Below are positions 1 to 10,175 of a DNA stretch of 64,000 bases, piece after piece. The DNA lies in assembly GCA_016713335.1 (NCBI GenBank), contig JADJPH010000004.1:1-64000 (forward strand), in the 5' to 3' direction. The DNA comes from Candidatus Fredericiella danica (GTDB taxonomy: Bacteria > Chloroflexota > Anaerolineae > Caldilineales > Caldilineaceae). Below the pieces are notes generated by a model. It ran no database searches, was not told the DNA's origin, and saw only the letters and a list, made by a program, of their open reading frames with translations. Both the position numbers and the translations under genes were made by a program. Each line of letters opens with the position of its first letter. The first letter of the stretch is position 1.

Positions 1-101
1 ATCTCTTCAATACAAGCCGGAAGTATGCGCAGGCCGTGCTTGAAGAGATGGACGCGCGGCGGATTACCCGGCGTGAGGGAGATTTGCGGGTGCTGCGATG
101 A
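1..101 (+). CDS. selB: C-terminal tail of SelB-like selenocysteine-specific elongation factor (partial)
   Basis: An open frame enters from the left edge (codons in phase with base 3) and ends at a TGA at 99-101. Its last 32 residues include TSRKYAQAVLEEMD followed by RRITRREGDLRVLR. This resembles the last winged-helix of SelB, the translation factor that brings Sec-tRNA to UGA codons by binding the SECIS hairpin. The stop overlaps the ATG of the next gene at 98, so the two may be translationally coupled. Only the tail is visible, so the family call rests on a short stretch and another winged-helix protein is possible. Confidence 0.6.
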   Translation, partial: LFNTSRKYAQAVLEEMDARRITRREGDLRVLR

Positions 102-2350
102 TGGCGCAAGGCAATCGCATCCGCCAGTTACGCTGGTGGGAATGGTTGCTGTTTGCCACACTTCTTGGCTGTTTTGCCGCGCAGGTTCTGCTTTCTTCCC
201 CACAGAAATCGGCCTCGTTTGATGAGCAGTATCATCTGACTGCCGGTTACAGCTATCTGAAGACCGGGGATTTTCGACTGGCGACCACGCATCCACCGTT
301 GGCCGGTCTGACCGGCGCACTACCCCTCGCAACGCGTACGGATATTGCGCTCCCGCTGGATAACCCACTCTGGGAGCAAGGCAATCGCTTTGACTTTTCG
401 GATGTGTTCCTATGGCAGGCAAACCAGGATCCGCAGGGGATGCTGGTCGGCGCCCGGCGCGGCATTACCGTGCTTGGCATCCTGCTGGTGGCGGGGCTGT
501 TCCTCTGGGCACGCCAACTGCTGGGGCGCACGGCGAGTTGGCTGGTGCTGATCCTGGCCGTTTTTGACCCCAACCTGATTGCGAACGCCCGACTGGTGAC
601 GACCGATCTGCCGTTGACGGCGTTTTTCACACTGGCGCTCTGGCGGGCGTGGTGTTGGCTCGAACACGACCGGTGGTATGACTTTGTGTTGGCAGGCATG
701 CTGGGCGGGCTGGCGATGGCGTCCAAGTATAACGGCATGTTGGTGTGGCCCGTAGTAGTCATTGCGGCGTTGGTCTATCCACGCCAGGCGAGCCAGGGGT
801 GGGGGCGTAGGCTGGGTGGTGTGGCAGGCATGGTCATCGCCGGGCTGCTTGCGCTGTGGGCCGTCTATCGCTTCGATTTTGGCGTGCCCCAGATGCTCCC
901 AGTTCAGTGGCCGGTGCCGGCGCCATTCTTCTGGGATCATCTCTGGTCGACCTTTTCGGGGCTGGTGATCGAGACGACCGTCAAACCCGACTTCCTGCTG
1001 GGGCAGGTATCGACGGGCGGCTGGTGGTACTACTTTCCGGTGGCGTTGGCGGTCAAGACGCCCCTCCCATTACTTTTGCTGTGTGGCGCCGGCATCGTCG
1101 CCATGATTGTGCACCGGCAGTGGCGCCGCCAGGTGGTCTGGTGGCTGCCGATGCTGGCGTTTCTGCTGATGGGATTGACGGGCGTGCTGACGATCGGCTA
1201 TCGCCACATGCTGCCGGCGGTGCCCTTCGCCATCCTGCTGGCGGGTGACGCCACGCTTTGGATCCCACATTTTTCTCGGCGCTGGGTTCCTACGGCGGTA
1301 GGCGGGGTGTTGGTGGCGTGGCTCGTCGTGGGCACGCTGCGCATCTATCCAAACCAGGAGAGCTACTTCAATGAAGTGGCCGGCGATTGGCGCAACTGGA
1401 GTCATATTCTGGTCGACTCCAACCTGGATTGGGGGCAGGATCTGCCGGCACTGCGCCAGAAAATGGCTGACCTTGGCGTCGAGACGGTGAATCTGGGCTA
1501 CTTTGGCAAGGCCGTGCCGGAGGCGTATGGGGTCAGTTACCGTCCGCTCCCCGGCTATCTGCGTTTTATGGAGGGGCGTGAGGTGGCGGCCTACAATCCC
1601 TATACGCCGGCGCCCGGGTGGTATGCAATCAGTGCGACGGCGCTGCGGTTGGGGACGCTGCAGCCGGACACGACCGAACTTTATGCTCCGTTTCGAGAAA
1701 TGACGCCGGTGGATCGCGCCGGCTACTCGATCTATCTTTATCAGGTTGAGCCAACGGCTGGTGAAGAGGTGGCGCGGCCTGTGGTCGTGGACCGACCGAT
1801 CTATCAGCTGACGCCGGCGGAACTGGGGATCGCGGCCGGCGTGCGCGCCATGCCGAAGTGGCAACAGGGTGGCAATTCCACGATCTATCCACAGGGCAGC
1901 GGCTTTGTGGCGGCCGAGGTGCCAGGCTTTACAGTGGTGGACGCTAACTTCAGCGACGTCATCACCTTGTTAGGGTATGCGACCGCAGCCGCAAGCGGAT
2001 CGCCTGGTGCGCCGGTGGAAGTGACGCTGTACTGGCAGGTGGGAGAGCGGGCAATGCCGCAGCCCGCGCCGGCGCGGGGCGCGCCGCTCACGGCGTTTGT
2101 GCATCTGGTGGACGGTGACCCCGGCAATAAGGTTGCGCAGTATGATGGGTGGGATGTGGCGCTACAGGGGCTGGAGCCGGGCGACGTCATTGCGCAGCGC
2201 GTGGTGCTAGAGATACCTGCGGAAGTTGAGCGCAAGCCGTACCAATTGCTGGCAGGGGTCTATTCGCCGCAGGACTGGGCGCGGCTGCCGGTGGCTACCC
2301 CGTCGGGATCACAGGATCTTGTTGAGCTAGGGGCGTTTGAAATTCGCTGA
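98..2350 (+). CDS. GT39/PMT-type membrane glycosyltransferase
   Basis: Encodes 750 residues of an integral membrane protein. After a basic start and one membrane segment (about residues 14-35), the first loop carries SFDEQYHLTAGYSYL and THPPLAGL. This is the acidic FDE catalytic motif region of GT-C enzymes (dolichyl-phosphate-mannose protein mannosyltransferase or ArnT type). About ten further hydrophobic segments follow to about residue 430, with TDLPLTAFF in the middle. The remaining C-terminal third is soluble and beta-rich and should lie outside the membrane; it contains DSNLDWGQDLPAL. Such enzymes move a sugar from a polyprenyl phosphate carrier onto protein or lipid at the outer face of the membrane. 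The acceptor cannot be told from sequence. The start may be ATG 98 or 101. Confidence 0.8.
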   Translation: MMAQGNRIRQLRWWEWLLFATLLGCFAAQVLLSSPQKSASFDEQYHLTAGYSYLKTGDFRLATTHPPLAGLTGALPLATRTDIALPLDNPLWEQGNRFDFSDVFLWQANQDPQGMLVGARRGITVLGILLVAGLFLWARQLLGRTASWLVLILAVFDPNLIANARLVTTDLPLTAFFTLALWRAWCWLEHDRWYDFVLAGMLGGLAMASKYNGMLVWPVVVIAALVYPRQASQGWGRRLGGVAGMVIAGLLALWAVYRFDFGVPQMLPVQWPVPAPFFWDHLWSTFSGLVIETTVKPDFLLGQVSTGGWWYYFPVALAVKTPLPLLLLCGAGIVAMIVHRQWRRQVVWWLPMLAFLLMGLTGVLTIGYRHMLPAVPFAILLAGDATLWIPHFSRRWVPTAVGGVLVAWLVVGTLRIYPNQESYFNEVAGDWRNWSHILVDSNLDWGQDLPALRQKMADLGVETVNLGYFGKAVPEAYGVSYRPLPGYLRFMEGREVAAYNPYTPAPGWYAISATALRLGTLQPDTTELYAPFREMTPVDRAGYSIYLYQVEPTAGEEVARPVVVDRPIYQLTPAELGIAAGVRAMPKWQQGGNSTIYPQGSGFVAAEVPGFTVVDANFSDVITLLGYATAAASGSPGAPVEVTLYWQVGERAMPQPAPARGAPLTAFVHLVDGDPGNKVAQYDGWDVALQGLEPGDVIAQRVVLEIPAEVERKPYQLLAGVYSPQDWARLPVATPSGSQDLVELGAFEIR

Positions 2351-2370
2351 GTTGGTTGCGAGGTGATGAC

Positions 2371-3015
2371 GTGTCAGAAGCCAGTGAAACTCAATCAGAC
2401 GAGAGACAAGTTGGGACGAGCCGCAGGCCAGATTATCCGGGGCTGGAGCGCCTAGTCTTTTTCAGTGATGCGGTCTTTGCCATTGCAATCACCTTGCTCG
2501 CATTGGACATTCGCCTGCCACCACACGAAGGAGCGATGACCAATGCGCAACTGCGCGAGAGTCTCATCGCCATCTGGCCGAGTTACATGGGCTATGTCAT
2601 CAGCTTCCTGGTCATTGGCTTCGTGTGGATGGCGCATCACCGTAGATTTCGGTACATCATCGACTACGACCGCAATCTGCTATTGCTGAATCTTGTCTAT
2701 CTCATGACAATCGCCTTTGTGCCGTTTTCGACGTCGGTCATCAGCGAGTATGGGAATCAGACCGCCACGATCTTCTATGCCTTGTCGATTGTCATTGTCG
2801 GGATCGCATCCTTTCTGCTTTGGTGGTATGCGTCGCATGGGAGCCGTCTGGTTGAGCCGGATTTGCCGGCCAGTGTGCGGCGCAAAGAGAATCTATATTC
2901 AGTTGCCTTCATCGGGGTCTTTGCGTTGTCCATCGCGATCGCCTACTTCATTGACGATGACCTCGCGAAATACAGTTGGTTGCTCCTGATCTTGACAGCG
3001 CGCATTATCCGTTGA
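2371..3015 (+). CDS. TMEM175-family (DUF1211) potassium channel-like protein
   Basis: A membrane protein of about 214 residues. The segment ERLVFFSDAVFAIAITLL near the N-terminus is the FSD motif that lines the pore in TMEM175 channels, followed by LDIRLPP. Six hydrophobic stretches follow, with WMAHHRRF in the loop after the third. Prokaryotic members have one six-helix unit and assemble as tetramers that conduct potassium. The GTG at 2371 is preferred because GAGGTGAT sits a few bases upstream; an in-frame TTG at 2356 would add five residues. It follows the glycosyltransferase by only 20 bases and is probably cotranscribed with it, though no functional link is obvious. Confidence 0.85.
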   Translation: MSEASETQSDERQVGTSRRPDYPGLERLVFFSDAVFAIAITLLALDIRLPPHEGAMTNAQLRESLIAIWPSYMGYVISFLVIGFVWMAHHRRFRYIIDYDRNLLLLNLVYLMTIAFVPFSTSVISEYGNQTATIFYALSIVIVGIASFLLWWYASHGSRLVEPDLPASVRRKENLYSVAFIGVFALSIAIAYFIDDDLAKYSWLLLILTARIIR

Positions 3016-3041
3016 CTGGCAGCAGGTCAAGCTTTCGCTGC

Positions 3042-3254
3042 TCAGTATTTACCGGCGCTCCGGCGTTCAAACTGGCGCTGCATGGCAATGAGAATATCTG
3101 CGGTAAGCGTATACTCTTTGGTTCGCTGTTCGTCCCCGATCGCCGCCATAGCCCTGGCGCCGCTTTCGGCGTTTTCGATGGCGTGGGCCAGGCAGAGTGC
3201 CAGGGTGGCGTAGACCGCCGGTGAAACGTCCGGTGAAAACGTGACTGCGATCAT
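3042..3254 (-). CDS. small hypothetical protein
   Basis: Seventy residues, starting MIAVTFSPDVSPAVYATL and rich in Ala and charged residues. No signal peptide, membrane segment or cysteine pair is seen. An AGGAG lies seven bases before the ATG, which supports translation. It is convergent with the TMEM175-type gene. I recognise no family; the pattern suggests a small helical cytosolic protein. Confidence 0.55.
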   Translation of the reverse strand: MIAVTFSPDVSPAVYATLALCLAHAIENAESGARAMAAIGDEQRTKEYTLTADILIAMQRQFERRSAGKY

Positions 3255-3360
3255 GGCGGTCTCCTAAACTGGTCCCGGGTGAGGTTTCCTTGCTTCCTTT
3301 TCACGATTACCTTACCACGATTCGTGACCCTCTGACCACCTCGTTTCAAATTAAACATCC

Positions 3361-3593
3361 TGGCAAGCCGTTAATCCCATGAATCCCAGTTCAGACAGAA
3401 AAAGGCTATTGCCGCGGCTTGGCAGCCTGGGGTTGAAACCCCGGCTAGTAACAGCGCAAGTCCAGGCCTGGCGTGGCTACTCCAGCGGGCGCCAGCGAAA
3501 CCATGGCGCTTGATCACAGCCTGGCAACGGTTAATCCCATGCAGCCCAGTTCAGACAGAAAAAAGCCACTGCCGTGGCTGGGCAGCCTCAGGG
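3361..3593. repeat. two imperfect direct copies of a 72-base sequence
   Basis: Copies at 3361-3432 and 3522-3593 both run TGGCAA, then GTTAATCCCATG, CCCAGTTCAGACAGAAAAA and GGCAGCCT, with about a dozen differences between them. The 89 bases between them are unrelated. The copies have no ORF and look like a dispersed non-coding repeat family; whether more exist in the genome cannot be seen here. Confidence 0.75.
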
Positions 3594-3671
3594 TCGAAGC
3601 GCCCGGCAACGGGGCCGCGGCGAACAGCGCAAACCCACTTGCGCGGACTTGCGGCAGGCGAACCACTTACT

Positions 3672-3731
3672 CACGTGCGTGGCTCTGACTGGCTGGTGCG
3701 TGGCGCTGATTTGCACGTGCGTGGCGCTGAT
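3672..3731. repeat. three tandem copies of a 20-21 base unit
   Basis: The unit (CA)CGTGCGTGGCGCTGAT repeats at about 3672, 3693 and 3714 with small changes. It ends next to the stop of the minus-strand haloperoxidase-like gene, so it lies in that gene's 3' region. Confidence 0.6.
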
Positions 3732-3763
3732 GGGCCGCGGCGAGGCATCCTGGTAATGTCCGT

Positions 3764-5126
3764 TTAGGGCTGATCCGCGCCGATCATTTCCAGTGTCATG
3801 ACCCGTTCCCCGATGCAACGCCCCTGGGCGAGGCCGCTCTCATTGCCGGATCGAAAGTGAATTCCGCCGTAGAGTCGGGAGATGGCCGCTTCTTCGGCGG
3901 CGGCGTGGAAGGACGGATAGGCGCAGCGGAAAGCCAAGCCGTTCCTGGGACCGGTCTTCAAAGGCGTACTCATCGCCAAACAGGGCCGTGAGTACGGCGG
4001 CCGCGGAACCCGCTTCGGTCGAATGGCCGGAAGGATATTCTGGAAAAGGCGGCGTAATCACCGGGTCGGTGGGTCGGGGCCAGTTCCACGTTGGGTCAAT
4101 GACGCGCTGGATGTAGGTGATCGGCCGAATTTGGTTGTATTTGTACTTGATGTGCCAGTTTGCGACAAACGAGTCTGCCACAGCAATCCCAAGCCGCGCA
4201 TAGGTCTCGGCCGCACGTGCCAGCGATGTGCCCGGCTTGCGCAGAATCTGGGTGGCAATGGCCACTGAGTGCCCCGGTGGGGTTGCGGTCAGGGCTTGGG
4301 TCATCGGACCAGTAGAGGGCAATTTCACGCTGCTCAGGCGTGAGGCTAAGGACTGTGTCGTACACCTCTTTGGCCTCGATGTACAGCGTGGAGGTGGGTG
4401 CGGTCGAGTAGGTGGGTGGTGGCGGCGGTGCGCATTCTTCGTTTGAGGCCAACACAAACGGCCGGTTCTCGCCCCAATAAGGCTGCAGTGCCCGCAGGTG
4501 CGCCGGTGGCGTCGATACCCAGAAGCCGGGGCCGGCGGGCGGGGTGTAGTCGACCGGGAAATTGAGCATGTACCCTTCATGGCCACCATCGGTGCGCGAC
4601 CAGGCGAAGATGGTAGCCGCCACCAGCCGGCCATATTCGATCGAACGGCGTACGATGGCGGGCGACGTTTCGGATGCATACCGCTTGCGCAGTGTTGTTT
4701 CCAGCCCATCAATGGCTGTTCGCGCCGGTTCACCGGCGCCGGCAAAGAGACGCCGTGAGATGGCGGCCATCGCGCTGTTGGCAGCCAAAGGCCAATGATA
4801 CTGAGCGCCCTCGAGCGTACGCGGCAACTGTGCCAATCCGTTGAGTTGCTCGGCAAACGATTTGGCATTGGGAATGCCAGGCGCAACGGCATCATACAGG
4901 GTTACGCCCGCGTATCCAAGCGCCCGTGACGCCACGGGCGGTGTATAGCCCTGGCGACTGCCGGATCAGTTCAAGCATCAGATCGAACCAGGCGGTTGCC
5001 ACGGTGGCATCGAGCATCCTCGGCGTTTGGGTGAGGCGTTCGTGCTCCGACGGGAGCCGCGGCCGGGCCGATCAACATGGCGACGATCATGAGGAGTGCT
5101 GCAAGATGCATCAAGGCGTTCATCAT
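3764..5126 (-). CDS. vanadium-dependent haloperoxidase / PAP2 superfamily protein (frameshifted)
   Basis: A secreted PAP2-superfamily enzyme spread over several frames. The start codon at 5126 overlaps the stop of the hydantoinase (ATGA) and begins a signal peptide rich in Leu, Ile and Ala. Next come WFDLMLELIRQSPG and PPVASRALGYAGVTLYDAV, typical of bacterial vanadium haloperoxidases. The active-site signature is complete across frames: KYKYNQIRP (K-x6-RP), EYPSGHS and SRLYGGIHF. These residues bind vanadate in haloperoxidases or phosphate in PAP2 phosphatases. Frame changes are needed near 5040, 4945, 4270 and 3955. With both the motifs and the spacing between them intact, sequencing error is more likely than decay, but five segments is a lot and a true pseudogene is possible. 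Confidence 0.7.
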
Positions 5127-6481
5127 GCTTCACGTTTAACGAAGCGACCGTCGCCGGGTGCGCCGATATACTCCTCGTTTTCGACGATCATCTGCCCACG
5201 GAGGAGCACGGTGCGCGGCCACCCAAAGACCGAGAAGCCGTTGTAGGGTGTCCAGCCGGCGGCTTCGTGCAGGGTTGCCGGCGAGATTGTCTTTTCGCGC
5301 GCCGGGTCAAAGATGACCACATCCGCATCATAGCCGGGTGCAAGCCGGCCCTTCGTGGTTAGGCCCATCCATGAGGCGGCGTTGGTGCTGCAGACCTGCA
5401 CCCAGCGTTCAAGGCTCAAGAGACCGCGATTTACACCAAAATGATGGACCAGCGACAGGCGCGCTTCGATGCCGGGGACGCCACCCGGAACCTGGGCAAA
5501 ATCGCGCCGCGTTTTCTCCGCACGCGTCCACGGACAATGGTCGGTGCTCACGACCTGCAATTCGTCGTTGGCGAGTGCCCGCCAGAGCGCTTCCTGATCC
5601 TCCGGGTCACGCAAAGGGGGAGCGCAGATAAAGAGTGCGCCCTGCGCGCCGCCAAGGTGTTCCTCAGCTGACAATAGCAGATATTGCGGGCAGGTTTCAC
5701 CGTGGATGTCGATGCCACGGTCGTGCGCTGCCACAATTTCGGCGATGCTTTCGGCGCAGCCCACATGGAAGATAAAGAGCGGGCACCCTGTCAGGTCCGC
5801 CAACTCGGCGGCGCGATGGATGGCCGTTGCTTCCAGTTGTGCCGGGCGGGTGTATTCATGCCAGATAGGTTCAATGTGCCCTTCGGCCAGGGCATCTGCG
5901 CGCAACACGTCAATCACGGGTCCGGTCTCGCTGTGAAGGACGACGCGGCCACCGGCGTCGGCAACGGCCGCCAGGGCACGGAGTAAAGCAACGTCGTCGA
6001 GCATGACGCCGTCATAGGCTTGATACATCTTAAAGGTCGCACAACCGGCGGCAACCACTTCTGGCACTTCCAACAGCCGTTGTTCTTCGGTGGCGTGCCA
6101 GGTGGGCACGGTCATGTGCAGGCCGAAATCGATGGCGACTTCGCCCTGCGCTTCGGCTTTGCGTGCGGCGAGTGCCGCGAGCAGCGGCTCGCCGGCGCCC
6201 GGGGTCACGAAATCGATGAAGGTGGTGGTGCCACCGCAGGCTGCTGCAACCGAGCCGCTGCGAAAGCTGTCTGTGCTGACCAGCCCGGCCAGAGGCATCT
6301 GGAGATGAACATGCGGGTCAACGCCGCCAGGAATCACGTAACACCCGGCGGCATCGATAAAGCGTTTGCCATGTAGACCCAAACCCAGGGCGGCGATCTG
6401 CGCGTCACTGATACCGAGGTCGGCGTCCAGGGCGCCTTCTGCCGTGATTAGCAATCCATTTCGAATGACGAGATCGTACAT
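5123..6481 (-). CDS. hydA: dihydropyrimidinase / D-hydantoinase-type amidohydrolase
   Basis: Encodes 452 residues, the usual length for cyclic amidohydrolases that open dihydropyrimidine or 5-substituted hydantoin rings. Metal-site motifs are present: DPHVHLQMP (about residues 55-63), ATFKMYQAYDGVMLDD with the lysine expected to be carboxylated (about 150), VVLHSETG, IFHVGCAESI and STDHCPWTRAEK with the metal Asp. The typical loss of Cys/Asn at some positions makes exact substrate uncertain; allantoinase or other hydantoinases are alternatives. Its stop overlaps the start of the haloperoxidase-like gene by four bases, and manA lies 59 bases upstream on the same strand. Confidence 0.85.
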   Translation of the reverse strand: MYDLVIRNGLLITAEGALDADLGISDAQIAALGLGLHGKRFIDAAGCYVIPGGVDPHVHLQMPLAGLVSTDSFRSGSVAAACGGTTTFIDFVTPGAGEPLLAALAARKAEAQGEVAIDFGLHMTVPTWHATEEQRLLEVPEVVAAGCATFKMYQAYDGVMLDDVALLRALAAVADAGGRVVLHSETGPVIDVLRADALAEGHIEPIWHEYTRPAQLEATAIHRAAELADLTGCPLFIFHVGCAESIAEIVAAHDRGIDIHGETCPQYLLLSAEEHLGGAQGALFICAPPLRDPEDQEALWRALANDELQVVSTDHCPWTRAEKTRRDFAQVPGGVPGIEARLSLVHHFGVNRGLLSLERWVQVCSTNAASWMGLTTKGRLAPGYDADVVIFDPAREKTISPATLHEAAGWTPYNGFSVFGWPRTVLLRGQMIVENEEYIGAPGDGRFVKREA

Positions 6482-6540
6482 GGCGTGTCTCCATTGTTGT
6501 TTGGCCGGCTGGCCGGGTGGTGACAGTCGCGTATGTTAGG

Positions 6541-7527
<987 letters not shown>

Positions 7528-7588
7528 GAACCAACTGCTTTCAGTGAATTGAATGGATTAGGTGAGGGTCGTCGAAGGGCGCCACTCC

Positions 7589-10115
7589 TTATTTTACCAG
7601 AATCGGCGCGGATTGAGTCCTTACAACTTTTTTGAGGTATTCGGCCATCAGCCTTTTGATGCCGACGCCGGGAAAGGCGACCGTCACTTCTTCCCCATCG
7701 CGCGACGTCACGCTTTCAATGACGGTGCCGACGCCAAACGATGGGTGTTGGACGCTGTCGCGGCGGTTGAACTTTGTCGGCGCCGGCGTGGCCGGTTTGC
7801 CGGTCGCACCCTTGCGGTTGATCGGCTGCTGTGCGGCGCCTGGCGACCAATAGGCCTGTTTGGGCTGGTCAGCGTTCCTGGTCTGATCCTGGTCTGGGGA
7901 AACCGGCTTTTTGTCAGGTTGGGACGATGACGGCCAGGGCGTTGATTTCGACCGCCCACTCCATTGTCCGCCGGTCTGGCTACGGGGCAGGCGCAAAGAT
8001 TGATCGGTTTCGTCCCAACTGGTCATGCGCCGGGCGCTGTCTTCGCGGCGCCCGCGCTTGTCGACCATGCCGGCGAGTAGGTCCTCGGGAATCTCGTCGA
8101 GGAAGCGGCTGGGCGTCTGTAGTTCGCTACCGCCCCACAGGCTGCGGCGCAGGGCATGCAGCAGATAGAGCCGCCGTTTTGCGCGCGTGACACCGACATA
8201 GAAGAGTCTGCGTTCTTCGGCCATCTCCTCGCCGCGCGGGTTATTGTTATCGGCTTCGATACTACGACTGTGGGGAAGGATGCCTTCCTCCAACCCAACA
8301 ATGAAGACGACGGGGTACTCGAGTCCTTTGGCGGTGTGCAAAGTCAGCAGCGTAATCGCACCGCCGTTGTCGTCCAGGGCATCCGTATCGCTGACCAGCG
8401 CCGTCTCCTGGAGAAATTGGGACAGGGGCGTGCCGCCTTCATCGAGGTTAGGCATGCCCTGGACATAGAGGGCTGCCACCACCCGCAACTGTTGAAGATT
8501 TTCAAACCGATCTTCACCCTCCTCTGTCCCGTCACGCAAGGTCCGGATATAGTCCGACTGGGTCAGCACGGCGTCGAGCAATTCCGCAACGCTGGCGTAC
8601 CGGCCTGCCTGCTCCTGCTCCACCCAGTTTTCCAGCAGCGCCGAGAAGTCGGCCAGCACCTTAAGTTGTTTGCCCGCAATCGGAGGATGCGCCGCACCGG
8701 CAGGTAACGGGCGGCCCAGCAGTTTTGAGGCGCGCTCCAGACCGTGGTGCAGGATCATCAGTGCGACAGATTCGGGTTCACCGAGCTCTTGCGCCCAGTT
8801 TCGCAGCGCCTCGTGCGTTTTTTGCCCGATCCCGCGGGTAGGGACGTTGATGATCCGTTCGAGCGCCACACTATCGGCAGGGTTGTGGATCAAGCGCAGA
8901 TACGCCAACGAATCCTTGACTTCTTTACGGTCATAGAATCGAGTCGCGCCGATCAACCGGTGCTTCAGACCGAGGCTGACGAACATCTCTTCCAGGACAC
9001 GGCTCTGTGCGTTGGTCCGGTACGTGACGGCGAAATCACCCAACGTGTATTCGCGCCGTGCGAGTAACTTCTTGATCTCTTTTCCGACCCAGTCAGCCTC
9101 ATCGACTTCGTTATACGCGGCGTAGACCGTGGCCGGCACGCCGGCGCCATTGTCGGTGCGTAGCTTTTTGGGCGTGCGATTGCGGTTGTTTGAGATGACG
9201 GCATTGGCGACGTCAAGGATGGACTGCGTACTGCGGTAGTTGTGTTCTAGGAGCACCAGGGTCGAATCCGGAAAGTCACGGCGGAACAACTGCACATTGC
9301 GGTAATCGGCCCCCGGAAGCGGTAGATGGATTGATCTTCGTCGCCAACGACAAAAGATTGTGATGTTCTTCGGGGGCGCCGGCGAGCAAATGAACCAGCT
9401 CGTATTGGGGGGCGTTGGTGTCTTGAAACTCGTCGATCAGTAGATATTGCCACTTCTTTTGATACTTAACGCGTACATCGAGGTTGTCGCGCAACAGGAG
9501 GACCGTGCGCAAGAGCAAATCATCGAAGTCCATGGCGTTGTTGGTTTGCAGGGCAAGCTGATAGTTGCGATAGACGCGGCCGGCGATCTCTTCAAAATAG
9601 GTGGCGGCATGATAGGTGTCGGGCGTCACCATGTCGTTCTTTGACTTGCTGATGTGCGCCTGGACGGCGCGCGGGGCGTAGCGCTTTTCGTCCAGGTTCA
9701 TGTCGTGCATGATGGAACGGATGAGAGAGACCTGGTCGGCTGTGTCGTAGATGACCCAATTGGGTTCGAAGCCGATGGCGGCGGTTTCAACGCGCAGGAT
9801 GCGGGCGCAGATGCTGTGGAAGGTGCCGATGCTGAGGCCACCCAATCGCGGTGGCTGACCCGGCGGGGGTGGGCCAAACTTCTCCTCAAAGATTTTCTCG
9901 ACGCGTTCACGCATTTCGCCGGCCGCTTTGTTGGTGAAAGTCACCGCCAGGATGTGCCAGGGTGCAATGCCGGCCTCGTCGATCATGTAGGCGATCCGGC
10001 GCGTCAGCACCCGCGTCTTGCCGGATCCCGGTCCGGCGAGCACGAGCACCGGGCCTTGCACGGTGGTGACGGCTTTCGTTTGTTCTGGGTTCAGACCGGC
10101 GAGCATGTTGGACAT
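7589..10115 (-). CDS. pcrA: ATP-dependent DNA helicase PcrA/UvrD (frameshifted)
   Basis: A superfamily 1 3'-5' helicase of about 840 residues in three frame segments. The N-terminal part starts LAGLNPEQTKAV and has Walker A AGPGSGKTRVL, VTFTNKAAGEM and LLIDEFQDTNAPQYELV. A short middle segment near 9310-9350 carries VVGDEDQSIYRFRG in a second frame. The rest, from QLFRRDFPDSTLVLLEHNYRST to VFIVGLEEGILPHSRS and the C-terminal SVQHPSFGVGTV with EYLKKVV, is in a third. All SF1 motifs are there, so the two shifts near 9350 and 9305 look like sequence errors. It unwinds DNA in nucleotide excision and mismatch repair and clears stalled replication or transcription complexes. ATG 10115 gives MSNMLAGLN; no strong ribosome site precedes it. 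Confidence 0.88.
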
Positions 10116-10119
10116 GGGA

Positions 10120-10166
10120 CGTATCACGTATCTCGTATTCCGTGGCACGTGTTGCGTGTCACGTGG
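10120..10166. repeat. short-word repeat (GTATC/CACGT words)
   Basis: Between pcrA and rsgA lies GTATCACGTATCTCGTATTC followed by words GGCACGTGTTGCGTGTCACGTGG. The words are repeats and partial palindromes of one another and match the GTATCTC words at 27894-27960. It looks like a non-coding repeat family placed between genes. Confidence 0.5.
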
Positions 10167-10175
10167 TGGGCGGGT

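Larger units (their letters stand above)
3255..3763. other. 509-base gene-free spacer
   Basis: No ORF here has a ribosome binding site or family resemblance. The spacer holds a long duplicated sequence (3361-3593) and a small tandem repeat (3672-3731), both listed separately. A run TTTCAAATTAAAC near 3345 is locally AT-rich and could hold the promoter of the small minus-strand gene, but I see no good hexamer pair. Confidence 0.6.

Noticed and set aside
1..101. Selenoproteins in the window, suggested by the SelB tail
   Set aside because: The internal stops found are TAG or come from frame shifts; no in-frame TGA lies at a redox motif.
1070..1864. Long minus-strand ORFs inside plus-strand genes (for example opposite the glycosyltransferase, leuA and hypF)
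   Set aside because: They are GC-rich shadow frames, with Arg/His/Pro/Gln-rich composition, no ribosome site and no family motif.
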